Source: Pedobacter ghigonis (lineage in GTDB: Bacteria > Bacteroidota > Bacteroidia > Sphingobacteriales > Sphingobacteriaceae). From it: a stretch of DNA of 64,000 nt. The notes beneath the pieces are model-generated. The model ran no database searches and was not told where the DNA came from. It saw only the letters and a program-made list of their open reading frames with translations. The position numbers were made by a program, and so were the translations under genes. The stretch lies in contig NZ_CAESCM010000002.1 in assembly GCF_903166585.1 (NCBI RefSeq), forward strand, positions 310,001 through 374,000. The letters run 5' to 3'. Shown in pieces: positions 9,267 through 17,870 of the stretch; position 1 is the stretch's first letter, and each line of letters starts with the position of its first letter.

Positions 9267-10037
9267 TTATTTTGTGATCAGGTCAGAAATAGTAGGACTG
9301 TTTTTAATGGTAATTAAGGCTTCTTCATGCGCAAGCCAGTAAATATCTTCAGCCCTTTTCATGTCGAAAGTGCTAATCGCTCCCAAACCTTTAGGTTCGA
9401 TAAGTACATTACAGAATTTTGCTTTTCTTTCCATGTCGTGGTTAATAGACATGATGCCTGCACGCCCCATTAAATTGGTAATGCCCGTAATTTTATCAAC
9501 CGGTTTTAAGTGGTTGCAAGACGATCCGATAATAAAATCGCAGTCTTCCATTAAAGGTTCGACCGGGAAATTGTTTAAAATACCTCCATCTACATACATC
9601 TGCCCATCAATCATAATCGGCTTAAAAATACCGGGTATGCAACTCGATGCATGGATGGACCTGATTAGTGGCCCTTTTGTAAAATATACCAGCCGGCCTT
9701 CGCTAAAGTTTACTGCTGCTATGGTTAACGGAATTTTTAGCTTTTCAATGGTATCTTCAGGGAAGTATTCTTTTAAAATTAGTGAGGTATTTTCGATATT
9801 AATTAAGCCGAGCGAACCTACCGCTGGCCGTACAAAACGCCATAACTTGGTTTTAAGGAAAATATTTAGTCCCTCTTCAGGATCTATACCAGCGGCAAAA
9901 AAAGCTCCGGCTATTGCTCCCGCACTTGTTCCGCTTATGTGACTAAAGGTAATGCCTAAATTGCTAAAGGCTTTTAAAACACCTAAATGCGCTATTCCTC
10001 TAATGCCTCCGCCCGATAATACAATGCCAACTTTCAT
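9267..10037 (-). CDS. Patatin-like phospholipase family protein
   Basis: This 256-residue protein carries the patatin core: oxyanion loop SGGGIRGIAHLGVL (8-21), nucleophile GTSAG with S38, and the catalytic aspartate in YVDGGILNNFP near residue 150. It lacks a signal peptide and should act in the cytosol or at the inner membrane as an acyl hydrolase. RssA/NTE-like bacterial patatins are the closest recognised group. It lies 93 bases downstream of gldB on the same strand and may be co-transcribed. Confidence 0.85.
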   Translation of the reverse strand: MKVGIVLSGGGIRGIAHLGVLKAFSNLGITFSHISGTSAGAIAGAFFAAGIDPEEGLNIFLKTKLWRFVRPAVGSLGLINIENTSLILKEYFPEDTIEKLKIPLTIAAVNFSEGRLVYFTKGPLIRSIHASSCIPGIFKPIMIDGQMYVDGGILNNFPVEPLMEDCDFIIGSSCNHLKPVDKITGITNLMGRAGIMSINHDMERKAKFCNVLIEPKGLGAISTFDMKRAEDIYWLAHEEALITIKNSPTISDLITK

Positions 10038-10129
10038 AGGTTTAATTTAGGTAATTACTTTATTGCTTAATGGTTGTATTAAATTGTTTTCGGGTGGCAA
10101 ACTATAAATTGCGAATTGAAAACTGCCAA

Positions 10130-11164
10130 CTAATTCTGTTGTTTCGGCTTGTATTTCGATTTATTTAAAATTTTCTGTGCATCCTGTTCGGCCATGAGCT
10201 GTTGCAGGGTTACATCAGGATTTTCTTTCATATACTTCTTCACCATTTGCCATCCAATCCACACACCCAATTTTGGTGCCGAATCTCTGTTTTCACCTAA
10301 ACCAGGTGTAAAAGGACCTTCTGATAAAAAGACCTGTATTTTTTGGTAATCAGTTTCGAACAAAAAATTGTTCGCTAAAAAATAAGCCCAAATATCACCT
10401 TCGAAATGCTGAGCCCATTCCAGCTGTTCTGTGCTGTAACCAATTTTAACCGAATCGGGTAATTGTTCGGGCAATACCTGATCAAGAAAGTAAAGGATTT
10501 TTCCCTGAAAAACCATTTTCGATAATAGCGATTTATTTGCATCAGGTTCGGCAAAAAGTTCTTCGTGAGCATAGGTTTCAGCTACGCGTGGCACTATATA
10601 TTCTGGCGCAAACCTTCTTGACAGGTACAACGGAACACTTTGAACAATGGCTTTGTAAAATTTACTGTCTTTACCCAAAAACATATCGAGGCCAATGCCC
10701 AGATAGTTATCGCCAACTGGCATTTGGTAGGCAAAACCCGAAGCAAAAGCAATAAATTTTGGGGTTTTGGCTTTGGGATAATAGTATTTGATGTATTTGA
10801 AAGTTTCGGTTAAACCGGCTTCCTGGGTTTTAAGGTTAGGAAAAACACTATCTACCTCTTTGGTTAAATCGGTATAAGCCTGATCGCGGTAAAGTGTAGA
10901 TAATGATTCGGTATTTTCATATTTGGTATCGAGGATCTTATGCAGAAAATCGTCATAAAATATGCCATACTTCGTACTTAGCGCTTGGTTTATCTCAACA
11001 GGATTTTTGCTTTTTCCTGCAAACAGCTCTTTATCAAATCGTTCTATTTTAATATCTACCGCAATATTGCTAACATCGGGCCTGTTGCTTTGCTTACAGG
11101 AAATAAATGCAATGGCAAAAAGAAAAATTAGATAAATTTGCCTATGTTTTACGTTATACATCAT
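10130..11164 (-). CDS. gldB: Gliding motility lipoprotein GldB
   Basis: This is about 345 residues with a lipoprotein signal (FISC, C23 counted from the ATG at 11164). The body matches GldB: KIERFDKELF early, YGIFYDDFL, FKYIKYYYP, then the region with YAHEELFAEPD and a late LGVWIGWQMVKKYM. GldB is a periplasm-facing lipoprotein needed for gliding and type IX secretion-related function in Flavobacterium; many non-gliding Bacteroidota also keep it. Two adjacent ATGs (11164, 11161) exist, and a TTG at 11173 is less likely. The -7 box at 11171-11178 is so close that the transcript would be leaderless or nearly so. No gldC is adjacent. Confidence 0.85.
   Translation of the reverse strand: MMYNVKHRQIYLIFLFAIAFISCKQSNRPDVSNIAVDIKIERFDKELFAGKSKNPVEINQALSTKYGIFYDDFLHKILDTKYENTESLSTLYRDQAYTDLTKEVDSVFPNLKTQEAGLTETFKYIKYYYPKAKTPKFIAFASGFAYQMPVGDNYLGIGLDMFLGKDSKFYKAIVQSVPLYLSRRFAPEYIVPRVAETYAHEELFAEPDANKSLLSKMVFQGKILYFLDQVLPEQLPDSVKIGYSTEQLEWAQHFEGDIWAYFLANNFLFETDYQKIQVFLSEGPFTPGLGENRDSAPKLGVWIGWQMVKKYMKENPDVTLQQLMAEQDAQKILNKSKYKPKQQN
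11133..11140 (+). promoter_or_regulatory. -7 promoter element inside gldB, for the PorT-like gene
   Basis: TAAATTTG is an exact TAnnTTTG match on the plus strand, lying within the 5' coding end of the divergent gldB gene and 54 bases before the ATG at 11195. Confidence 0.5.
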
Positions 11165-11170
11165 GTAGAA

Positions 11171-11178
11171 CAAATATA
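11171..11178 (-). promoter_or_regulatory. -7 promoter element of gldB
   Basis: On the minus strand the sequence reads TATATTTG, an exact consensus match. It ends only seven bases before the ATG at 11164, suggesting a leaderless or very short-leader transcript. Confidence 0.5.
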
Positions 11179-11194
11179 TATAAACACCTATAGC

Positions 11195-11878
11195 ATGAAA
11201 AGAATATCGACCATTTTAATTTTGTTACTCTTCAGTTTCGGCGCCTGGGCGCAAAACTCTACCTTAACCAGTTACGGTTTCAGGTTAGGCTTAACTGCTA
11301 CCCCAACCGTTGGCTGGATTAAACCCGAACAGGGAAAAACAAATGGTGTGGCTTTAGGATTCTCCTACGGTTTAATAGGAGATTTTAATTTTGCCCCGAA
11401 TTACAGTTTTTCTACCGCTTTAACCATTACCAGCATCAACGGTAAAAGTACCGAGGTAAATGTATCACCCTATTACATGCCGCCTTACGTAGTTGGTGGA
11501 AATGCACCCAAAGCTTACGATTTAAAATATAAACTTCAATATGTGGATTTACCCTTAACCATCAAATTGAAAACAGTTAAAGCAGATGGAAAACGTTGGT
11601 ATGGCCAGTTTGGATTATCGAATTCCATTAATATCAGTGCCAAGCAGAATGCAGTAAGTGGCAGTGAAGTTGTTGGTGATAATTTAAACGTATCAGACCA
11701 TATTAAGCTTTACCGTGCCGGTTTAATAATTGGTGGTGGAGGAGAATTTGATGTTTCGGGTAACACCAGTATTTTAGCCGGTTTAACTTTTAACAATGGC
11801 TTTACCAATATCGCAACTGATGGTAGCCGGAATGTTAAAAATCACTACCTGGCACTTAATTTTGGTGTATTCTTCTAA
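11195..11878 (+). CDS. PorT-like outer-membrane beta-barrel protein
   Basis: The ATG at 11195 gives 227 residues with a clear signal peptide (cleavage near AWAQ, residue 20). The in-frame start at 11138 would precede the signal peptide and sits within gldB, so I reject it. The body is a PorT-like barrel (outer-membrane beta-barrel domain 2): GFRLGLTATPTVGWI, LQYVDLPLTIKLKT, YGQFGLSNSINI, and a final strand LALNFGVFF. The specific function is unknown. PorT itself belongs to type IX secretion, but many relatives do not. Start codons of this gene and gldB are only about 30 bases apart, divergent. Confidence 0.75.
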   Translation: MKRISTILILLLFSFGAWAQNSTLTSYGFRLGLTATPTVGWIKPEQGKTNGVALGFSYGLIGDFNFAPNYSFSTALTITSINGKSTEVNVSPYYMPPYVVGGNAPKAYDLKYKLQYVDLPLTIKLKTVKADGKRWYGQFGLSNSINISAKQNAVSGSEVVGDNLNVSDHIKLYRAGLIIGGGGEFDVSGNTSILAGLTFNNGFTNIATDGSRNVKNHYLALNFGVFF

Positions 11879-11994
11879 TCCTTGATACTCCAACTTCATC
11901 CTTGCTACTTCAATCCTGATACCTAATACTCGTTACCCAATATTCAATCTTGATACTTAATACCTACTAACTACGCTTTAACCCCGATCTCTTT
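11879..11994. repeat. Degenerate TTGATAC-type repeat array
   Basis: Between the barrel gene and nadE lie repeated CTTGATACTCCAA, CCTGATACC and CTTGATACTTAATACC words in head-to-tail order. The words match those at 6434-6455 and, inverted, at 18585-18650. Confidence 0.6.
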
Positions 11995-13635
11995 ATGAAA
12001 ATCGCTTTAGCCCAACTCAATTACCACATCGGAAACTTTGAGGCCAACACCAAAAAAATAACCGAGCATATTCAACTGGCAAAAGATAAAGGTGCCGATC
12101 TGGTTGTTTTTGCCGAACTGGCGATTTGTGGTTATCCGCCGAGGGATTTTTTAGAGTTTGACGAGTTTATTGTGCTTTGCGAAAATGCAGTACAGGAAAT
12201 AGCAAAACATTGTACCGATATTGCCTGTATTGTTGGCTTGCCGATAAAAAATGAAGTACTTCAAGGTAAGGATTTGTTTAATGCAGCCTATTTTATTGAG
12301 GGTGGGCAAGTAAAAGGAGTTGTAAGAAAAGCTCTTTTACCTACCTATGATGTATTTGACGAGTACCGTTATTTTGAGCCTGCTACACAATTTGGTTGCA
12401 TTGATTTTAAAGGTAAAAAAATTGCGCTCACGATTTGCGAAGACCTATGGAACATCAACGATAACCCGCTGTATGTTTCCAACCCAATGGATGAACTCAT
12501 TAAAGAAAAGCCTGATTTAATGATCAATATTGCGGCTTCTCCTTTTTCGTACACACACGACGATGAGCGTATAAAGGTACTGGCTGATAATGCCAAAAAA
12601 TACCACTTACCTGTATTTTACGTGAACCAGGTTGGTGCGCAAACCGAAATTATTTTTGATGGAGGTTCGCTGGTTTTTGATGCCGACGGAGCCATGAAGG
12701 CCGAAATGAAGTATTTTGAAGAAGATTTGCAGGTTTTTGATCTCGAAGAGGTTGAACATGTGCGCAATAAATATCCTCAGGCCGAAAGGTTGAGCGATAT
12801 TGAGCAGATTCATGATGCGCTAATTTTAGGAATTAAGGATTATTTCCGGAAATCAGGTTTTAGTAAGGCTGTGCTTGGCTTATCAGGCGGAATCGATTCG
12901 GCGGTGGTATGTGCACTGGCTTGCAGGGCGTTGGGTGCCGAAAATGTAATGGCCGTTTTAATGCCTTCCAAGTTTTCATCCGATCATTCGGTACAGGATG
13001 CCTTAGACCTGGTAAATAACATTGGCTGTATGCACGAAATTATCCCGATTAAGGAAGTTGCAGAAGCTTTTGATCAGATACTGGCACCGGCATTTAAAGG
13101 CTTGCCGTTTAACCTGGCAGAAGAAAATATTCAGGCGCGTATCCGCGGGATTATTAATATGGCCATGAGCAATAAGTTTGGCTATATATTACTCAATACC
13201 TCCAATAAAAGTGAGTGTGCTGTAGGTTATGGTACTTTGTACGGCGATATGTGTGGTGCAATAGGGGTGATTGGCGATGTATATAAAATGCAGGTTTTTC
13301 AGCTGGCCAGATACATCAATAAGGAACGCGAAATTATTCCGCTTAATACCATTGTTAAACCACCTTCGGCAGAGCTAAGGCCCGATCAAAAAGATTCTGA
13401 TTCGCTACCTGAATACGAGATCCTGGATAAAATCCTTTATCAGCATATCGAAAAGAAACAGGGATCGAAAGCCATTATTGCACAGGGATTTGATGCGGCA
13501 CTGGTACAACGGATATTAAAAATGGTTAATATTGCCGAATTTAAACGTTACCAAACGCCACCGATTTTAAGGGTTTCGCCTAAAGCTTTTGGTATGGGTA
13601 GAAGGATGCCTATTGTAGGGAAGTATATGGCTTAG
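11995..13635 (+). CDS. nadE: Glutamine-dependent NAD+ synthetase
   Basis: This 546-residue two-domain enzyme amidates nicotinic acid adenine dinucleotide, using ammonia from glutamine. The N-terminal nitrilase-type glutaminase has E41 (FAELAICGYPPRDF), K112 (RKALLPTYDVFDE) and C148 (ICEDLW). The synthetase domain has the PP-loop SGGIDS at 297-302 and LLNTSNKSE with GYGTLYGD. All catalytic residues are intact. It is cytosolic and the last step of NAD synthesis. A nadE neighbour near gldB is a known arrangement in Bacteroidota. Confidence 0.95.
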   Translation: MKIALAQLNYHIGNFEANTKKITEHIQLAKDKGADLVVFAELAICGYPPRDFLEFDEFIVLCENAVQEIAKHCTDIACIVGLPIKNEVLQGKDLFNAAYFIEGGQVKGVVRKALLPTYDVFDEYRYFEPATQFGCIDFKGKKIALTICEDLWNINDNPLYVSNPMDELIKEKPDLMINIAASPFSYTHDDERIKVLADNAKKYHLPVFYVNQVGAQTEIIFDGGSLVFDADGAMKAEMKYFEEDLQVFDLEEVEHVRNKYPQAERLSDIEQIHDALILGIKDYFRKSGFSKAVLGLSGGIDSAVVCALACRALGAENVMAVLMPSKFSSDHSVQDALDLVNNIGCMHEIIPIKEVAEAFDQILAPAFKGLPFNLAEENIQARIRGIINMAMSNKFGYILLNTSNKSECAVGYGTLYGDMCGAIGVIGDVYKMQVFQLARYINKEREIIPLNTIVKPPSAELRPDQKDSDSLPEYEILDKILYQHIEKKQGSKAIIAQGFDAALVQRILKMVNIAEFKRYQTPPILRVSPKAFGMGRRMPIVGKYMA

Positions 13636-13796
13636 GCTGTAAGGTATTGGAAGGTTTGAACGTTGGTTGAATTGTTGGAATGTTAAATTGCTTTATAATT
13701 CCTTTCTGAATAGAAATTTGCAATAAGGAGGTAGATTTGTAGGATGAAGTATCTCAGACAGGTGCTTCGAATTTATGAATTCCAGAATCCCACAAG

Positions 13797-13921
13797 GAGG
13801 TCGTCATCTCGATCCGATAGCTATCGGATGAAGCGTAGCGAAATGCCTGCCCGTACAGGCGGGGAGAGATCTGTGTGATAGATTTCTCGACTGCGTTGCA
13901 CTCCGCTCGAAATGACGACCT
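13797..13921. repeat. Palindromic dispersed repeat (CGTCATYTCGA type)
   Basis: AGGTCGTCAT at the left end is mirrored by ATGACGACCT at the right end. Inside are the palindrome CCGATAGCTATCGG (13814-13827) and a GCCTG/CAGGC hairpin. The right half (GAGCGGAGTGCAACG on the minus strand) recurs on the plus strand at 42078-42092. It fills most of the gap after nadE. Confidence 0.8.
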
Positions 13922-13941
13922 CTTGAAGTTGTTATTAATTC

Positions 13942-14364
13942 TTATGCTAAAGTAGCATCAACCGTAATGGTGGTATTTAATAATTTAGAAATCGGGCAGT
14001 TTTTTTCTGCATCAGCCACTAATTCATCAAATTTATCTTGCGATAAACCCGGTACCGAAGCTGTTAACGTTAAATGCGATTCTACAATCTCTCCTTTTGA
14101 AGGATCGAGGTCAATCTCACATTTGGTTTCCAGTTTATCTGCAGTAAAACCTGCTTCAGTTAAGTTCGCTGATAATTTCATGGTGAAACATCCGGCATGT
14201 GCCGCTGCAATTAATTCTTCAGGATTGGTGCCCACACCTTCTGCAAAGCGCGAGTTAAAAGAATATTGTGTATTGTTTAAAGTAGTACTTTGTGTAGTAA
14301 TGTTACCAGTACCTTCTTTAATAGAACCTTGCCAAACGGCCGTTGCATTTCTTTTCATGGTCAA
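13942..14364 (-). CDS. OsmC family peroxiredoxin
   Basis: This 140-residue protein is an OsmC/Ohr-type peroxidase that reduces organic hydroperoxides with a cysteine pair. The peroxidatic cysteine is in HAGCF (C59) and the resolving one in NCPIS (C123). The EELIAAAHAGCFTM block and N-terminal WQGSIKEGTG are typical of the OsmC subgroup. An alternative ATG two codons in is equally possible. It is cytosolic and stands alone between repeat DNA and lspA. Confidence 0.9.
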   Translation of the reverse strand: MTMKRNATAVWQGSIKEGTGNITTQSTTLNNTQYSFNSRFAEGVGTNPEELIAAAHAGCFTMKLSANLTEAGFTADKLETKCEIDLDPSKGEIVESHLTLTASVPGLSQDKFDELVADAEKNCPISKLLNTTITVDATLA

Positions 14365-14467
14365 AATTTATTTTTGGTTGATTTTTGATTGTTTAACAGC
14401 TAAAGATAATTATATGTTTGTATACGGAATGAAAATCTTTGTTAAGAAATATGCCTGTTTAACTTAA

Positions 14468-14992
14468 TTATTCAATTTCCGAAATAGTTTCTTCTTCAGG
14501 CCGGGTGATTTTATTCCTAAATGATTGTATCAGTAAAATACCTACACCGATCATAATCGAAATATCGGCGAAATTGAATACACCCGTTTGAAAAATATAA
14601 AAGTCCATGTGCATAAAGTCGGTAACCGAGCCATGCACAATTCTGTCGTATAAATTACCGATTCCTCCTCCAATTAAAAAGCAGAGTGCAATTTGGATAC
14701 TGATGGGAAGGTTGCGTTTAGCAAAAAGAAAGTAAAGGCCATAACCTAAAAATAACAAGGGCAGCCCTGTTAAAATAATCAGTCTGAAAATATAGGGCAT
14801 CTCATCTCCCAGACTCAGAAAAGCCCCGCTGTTTTCTACACGGGTTAAGGTGAAACGTTCTTTAATGATACTGATGTGTTCGTAATCGCTGATGTTGGCG
14901 CGCACGATTTTTTTGGATATCTGGTCGCAACCAAAATTTAAGGTTAATAATAAGAGCAATACCGACCAGCGTAGGTTTTTTATTTTTTGCAT
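14468..14992 (-). CDS. lspA: Lipoprotein signal peptidase (signal peptidase II)
   Basis: This 174-residue inner-membrane aspartyl protease cleaves the signal peptide of diacylglyceryl-modified prolipoproteins. Four hydrophobic segments are visible. The catalytic aspartates are D125 (GSVTDF) and D143 (FNFADI), with the conserved GGGIGNLYDR before them (N113, D116). It lies 6 bases downstream of the DinB gene, which itself overlaps lnt, so lipoprotein-maturation genes lnt and lspA are probably in one minus-strand operon. It serves the many lipoproteins in this window. Confidence 0.95.
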   Translation of the reverse strand: MQKIKNLRWSVLLLLLTLNFGCDQISKKIVRANISDYEHISIIKERFTLTRVENSGAFLSLGDEMPYIFRLIILTGLPLLFLGYGLYFLFAKRNLPISIQIALCFLIGGGIGNLYDRIVHGSVTDFMHMDFYIFQTGVFNFADISIMIGVGILLIQSFRNKITRPEEETISEIE

Positions 14993-14998
14993 AATTTT

Positions 14999-15436
14999 TT
15001 ATCTGATAATATCGGCATCAACCGGTGTATAGCCTAAATGCCTGCTTAACGACATAATTTGCCCTTTATGATGAAACTCGTGGGTAATAACGTGGGTAAA
15101 TAACTTCAGGGGATTTACAATTAACGTTTCCCCGTTTCTTTTTAGCTCAATTTCCTGTTGTTCATTTCCTTTAAATTTTTCAATAAATAAGCCGATGTAC
15201 TCATCTACCTGCTTAAAATAGCTTTGACAGTTGCTTAAAAAATCCTGTTCAATGCCTAAAGCGCGTTCGCCAATCCAGGCACTATAGGTTTGGCAAATAT
15301 GTACCAGTAAATTTCGGATAGAACCTCTGCCGAACGAACTGTTTTCGGTTAAAAAATCCTGTTCGGATATAGTCCCAATATAAGTTAACAGGGTATTTCT
15401 TGAGGACAAAACGAAATCATATTGTTGTTTAAGCAT
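14999..15436 (-). CDS. DinB family protein
   Basis: This 145-residue four-helix protein has the DinB-like metal site pattern: an early LLVHICQTYSAW with its histidine (H48) and late HVITHEFHHKGQ. The superfamily includes thiol-dependent transferases and proteins of unknown role. It is cytosolic. The start lies inside the end of lnt (8-base overlap) and lspA follows, so it is embedded in a lipoprotein-maturation operon without an obvious functional link. Confidence 0.8.
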   Translation of the reverse strand: MLKQQYDFVLSSRNTLLTYIGTISEQDFLTENSSFGRGSIRNLLVHICQTYSAWIGERALGIEQDFLSNCQSYFKQVDEYIGLFIEKFKGNEQQEIELKRNGETLIVNPLKLFTHVITHEFHHKGQIMSLSRHLGYTPVDADIIR

Positions 15437-17057
15437 GGCCCGATTTTCTGATCCACTTTCTATATGGAATAATTAAAGCTAAAAGAATAGCAGCAAGGCT
15501 CAGGAATTTTGCAATAATATCTCCGCTTTTTACGTAAAAGGTTATTTCATCATTCAGGTTAATATTTGCTTTTATGGCTGTTCTTGTCCACCACTTGGTG
15601 CTTTGGGTTACATCGCCACGCTGGTTAATGAAGCACGAAATACCTGTATTGGCCGAGCGTGCCACATCGCGGTGTGTTTCGATAGCCCTGAGTTTAGCAT
15701 ACATTTCATGCTGATCTTTACCCGAGGTATTTCCCCACCAGGCATCATTGGTAATAACCGCAATAAACTGGGCACCATCTTTAACCGATTGGCCAACCCA
15801 TTCACCCCAAAGACTTTCATAACAGATTACCGGCGCAACGCCAATACCGCTTTGTGCGTAAAGTACTTCTGGCTTATCTTGCCAGCCCCAGCCACCAACA
15901 GTTCCACCAAGTTGAGCGAATACACCATCCATAAAAGAAAATACTTTTGGGAAAGGCATTTTTTCTACACCAGGCACCAGCTTCGATTTATGATAAAACT
16001 GTACGTTCGCAGAATTCTCTACCTGCATGGCTGTGTTAAAATTATCCCAATACAGGTTGCTTTGCGAGTCGTACTTTGCCGAAACAGTTTTTTTTGTCTG
16101 GTAAACCTTTATACTTTCTATCCCGGTAATAAGCGTTCCGTTTTTGTATTTACTTAAGAAGTTTTGCAGTGCAAAGAAATCTGGATTTGATCTGATCCGA
16201 TCCTCCTCGGCACGGTTAGGGATAGCCGTTTCCGGCCAGATAAAATATTCGGTGTTGGTTTGGCCAATTGAGTCGGAAAGATGTGTTAAGATTCTCACCT
16301 GCTCGGCAGTAGGTATACTCTCTAGTTTTTGATAAGGATCGATATTGGGCTGAACCACCACTACATTGCTGGGTGTTCCTTTTTGCTCAGCGTTAAAGTA
16401 TTTTGTTAAAGAAATGGCAACCGGAATAATAACAACCAATGCCCAGATACCCAAAGTCCTGAACTTTAAATAGCCACTTTGTGTTTTTAATTTTTTGTAG
16501 GCTTCGAAAGCAATGATATTGCTGGTTAATATCCACAATGAACCACCGTAAACCCCGGTGTAATCATACCATTGTGCCAGCTGGTGCATACGTGCCAGGC
16601 CGTTACCCAGCGTCATCCAGGGAAAAGCCAGATCCCAGGTTTGTTGCAGATACTCTAATGCAATATAAAAGGAGATTAAGCCAATGTATGCTACAGTTTT
16701 ATTAACGTACCTACCTAAACGGTAATAAAGCCAAACCGAAAAAGTCATTAACAGTGCACCCAAACCGTATGGGATTAACGATACTGGTATAGCTACGATA
16801 GGGTTGTTATATGCACTAATGGCATTGTAAACCCAGTAAATAGCCGCTGTATTCCAAACCAGGAACGTTAAGCCTGCAGTGAGGAAAATCCGCTTGCCTG
16901 TTTTTTTATGATCACTGTTCGCAATACTGTCAATTGCAATTAACAGCGGCACCAATCCGATTAATAACAGTGGTGTGGTAAATGGCATAGGCGGCCAGGC
17001 TAGCCACAGTAAAAATGCACTTAAGAGGGCGAGGAGGTAGGTTTGCTTGGATTTCAT
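15429..17057 (-). CDS. lnt: Apolipoprotein N-acyltransferase
   Basis: This 542-residue inner-membrane enzyme N-acylates the lipidated cysteine of lipoproteins. The N-terminal ~220 residues hold several membrane helices, followed by a periplasmic nitrilase-like domain and a final C-terminal helix (~515-532). The catalytic triad is present: E276 (WPETAIPN), K357 (YHKSKLVPGVE) and C412 (VICYESLWGEW). AFPWMTLGNG near 144-153 is also a family landmark. The gene is the first of the lnt-DinB-lspA unit. Confidence 0.95.
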   Translation of the reverse strand: MKSKQTYLLALLSAFLLWLAWPPMPFTTPLLLIGLVPLLIAIDSIANSDHKKTGKRIFLTAGLTFLVWNTAAIYWVYNAISAYNNPIVAIPVSLIPYGLGALLMTFSVWLYYRLGRYVNKTVAYIGLISFYIALEYLQQTWDLAFPWMTLGNGLARMHQLAQWYDYTGVYGGSLWILTSNIIAFEAYKKLKTQSGYLKFRTLGIWALVVIIPVAISLTKYFNAEQKGTPSNVVVVQPNIDPYQKLESIPTAEQVRILTHLSDSIGQTNTEYFIWPETAIPNRAEEDRIRSNPDFFALQNFLSKYKNGTLITGIESIKVYQTKKTVSAKYDSQSNLYWDNFNTAMQVENSANVQFYHKSKLVPGVEKMPFPKVFSFMDGVFAQLGGTVGGWGWQDKPEVLYAQSGIGVAPVICYESLWGEWVGQSVKDGAQFIAVITNDAWWGNTSGKDQHEMYAKLRAIETHRDVARSANTGISCFINQRGDVTQSTKWWTRTAIKANINLNDEITFYVKSGDIIAKFLSLAAILLALIIPYRKWIRKSGHA

Positions 17058-17067
17058 ATAAAATTAC

Positions 17068-17176
17068 TTGTCATTCTGACGTAGGAAGAATCTCTACACA
17101 GCAGAAAACTGACGCTGTTCTTGTTAATATAAGGCAGTATTACTATGTCAGAGATGCTTCTTGCCTCAGCATGACA
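17068..17176. repeat. Palindromic dispersed repeat (TGTCATTCTGA type)
   Basis: TTGTCATTCTGACGTAGGAA at the left is imperfectly mirrored by the right end CTTCTTGCCTCAGCATGACA, with GAATCTC and GAGATGC between. It lies in the gap between lnt and the PH/SHOCT gene. Confidence 0.65.
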
Positions 17177-17183
17177 GTATTGT

Positions 17184-17831
17184 TTATAAACTATCTAAAA
17201 TATTTGCTTTTTTAGCTTCGTACTCTTCTTGTGTAATCAGGTGTTTATCGTACAAAGTTTTAAGCTTACGTAGTTTTAATGTAGTTTCATCTTCAACTTC
17301 TTCTACCACTTCGGCAATCTGGATAACCGGTTGCTCGGGTTCTGGTGCCGGAGCGGGAATTTCGGCAAAAGGCTGTGCACTTAAATTAATGGGAGAGGCT
17401 GTTGCACGGTTTTCTTCCAGTTTTTGCTGACGCAACATTTCTTTATACTCCTCCAACTGCTGATTTGCCGCCTGGTGTAATTTGCGTGCCTGTACTTTTG
17501 GAATAAATTCGGTTACAATATTTTCGCCATGTTGTGGCACACAGATAAATTTAGAACCGAAAAACTCTTCTTTAAACGAAACTTCTTTAATGCTTTTCCA
17601 CGAAATATCTTTAAAATTCATGGTTAAGCCCAGGTTGCCCGGTTCGCAGTAAAAGATTCTTTTGTTCGAAATGGCAATGCTATCGGGTAACAAGTTTACA
17701 GCCGGCTTTTTCTGCACCGCTAAATATAAAAGCTCTTCGCCTGTAGTTAAAAGATCGTTTAATTTTCCAATCACCTTTTCAACCGCTTTTGGGTCTTGTT
17801 CGTCGCTCAGAAATCTATCTATACTCGTCAT
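17184..17831 (-). CDS. PH-like and SHOCT domain protein
   Basis: This 215-residue cytosolic protein has a bacterial PH-like domain (about residues 30-118; SNKRIFYCEP, MNFKDISWKSIKEVSF). A charged helical linker follows (QLEEYKEMLRQQKLEE), then a proline/glutamate-rich spacer, and finally a SHOCT motif (about 188-213; LRKLKTLYDKHLITQEEYEAKK). SHOCT plus PH-like proteins are common, but their role is unclear; SHOCT often mediates oligomerisation. No signal peptide is present. It sits 39 bases downstream of rsmI on the same strand. Confidence 0.75.
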   Translation of the reverse strand: MTSIDRFLSDEQDPKAVEKVIGKLNDLLTTGEELLYLAVQKKPAVNLLPDSIAISNKRIFYCEPGNLGLTMNFKDISWKSIKEVSFKEEFFGSKFICVPQHGENIVTEFIPKVQARKLHQAANQQLEEYKEMLRQQKLEENRATASPINLSAQPFAEIPAPAPEPEQPVIQIAEVVEEVEDETTLKLRKLKTLYDKHLITQEEYEAKKANILDSL

Positions 17832-17870
17832 AATATTTTTTAAAATTGATGTGTTGTTTGTGTTCAGATG

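Noticed and set aside
11138..11194. Upstream start for the PorT-like gene
   Set aside because: The extension would place 19 residues before the signal peptide and lies in the gldB coding region.
13797..13921. Possible CRISPR repeats in the gap after nadE
   Set aside because: It is one imperfect palindrome with internal hairpins, not regularly spaced repeats with spacers.
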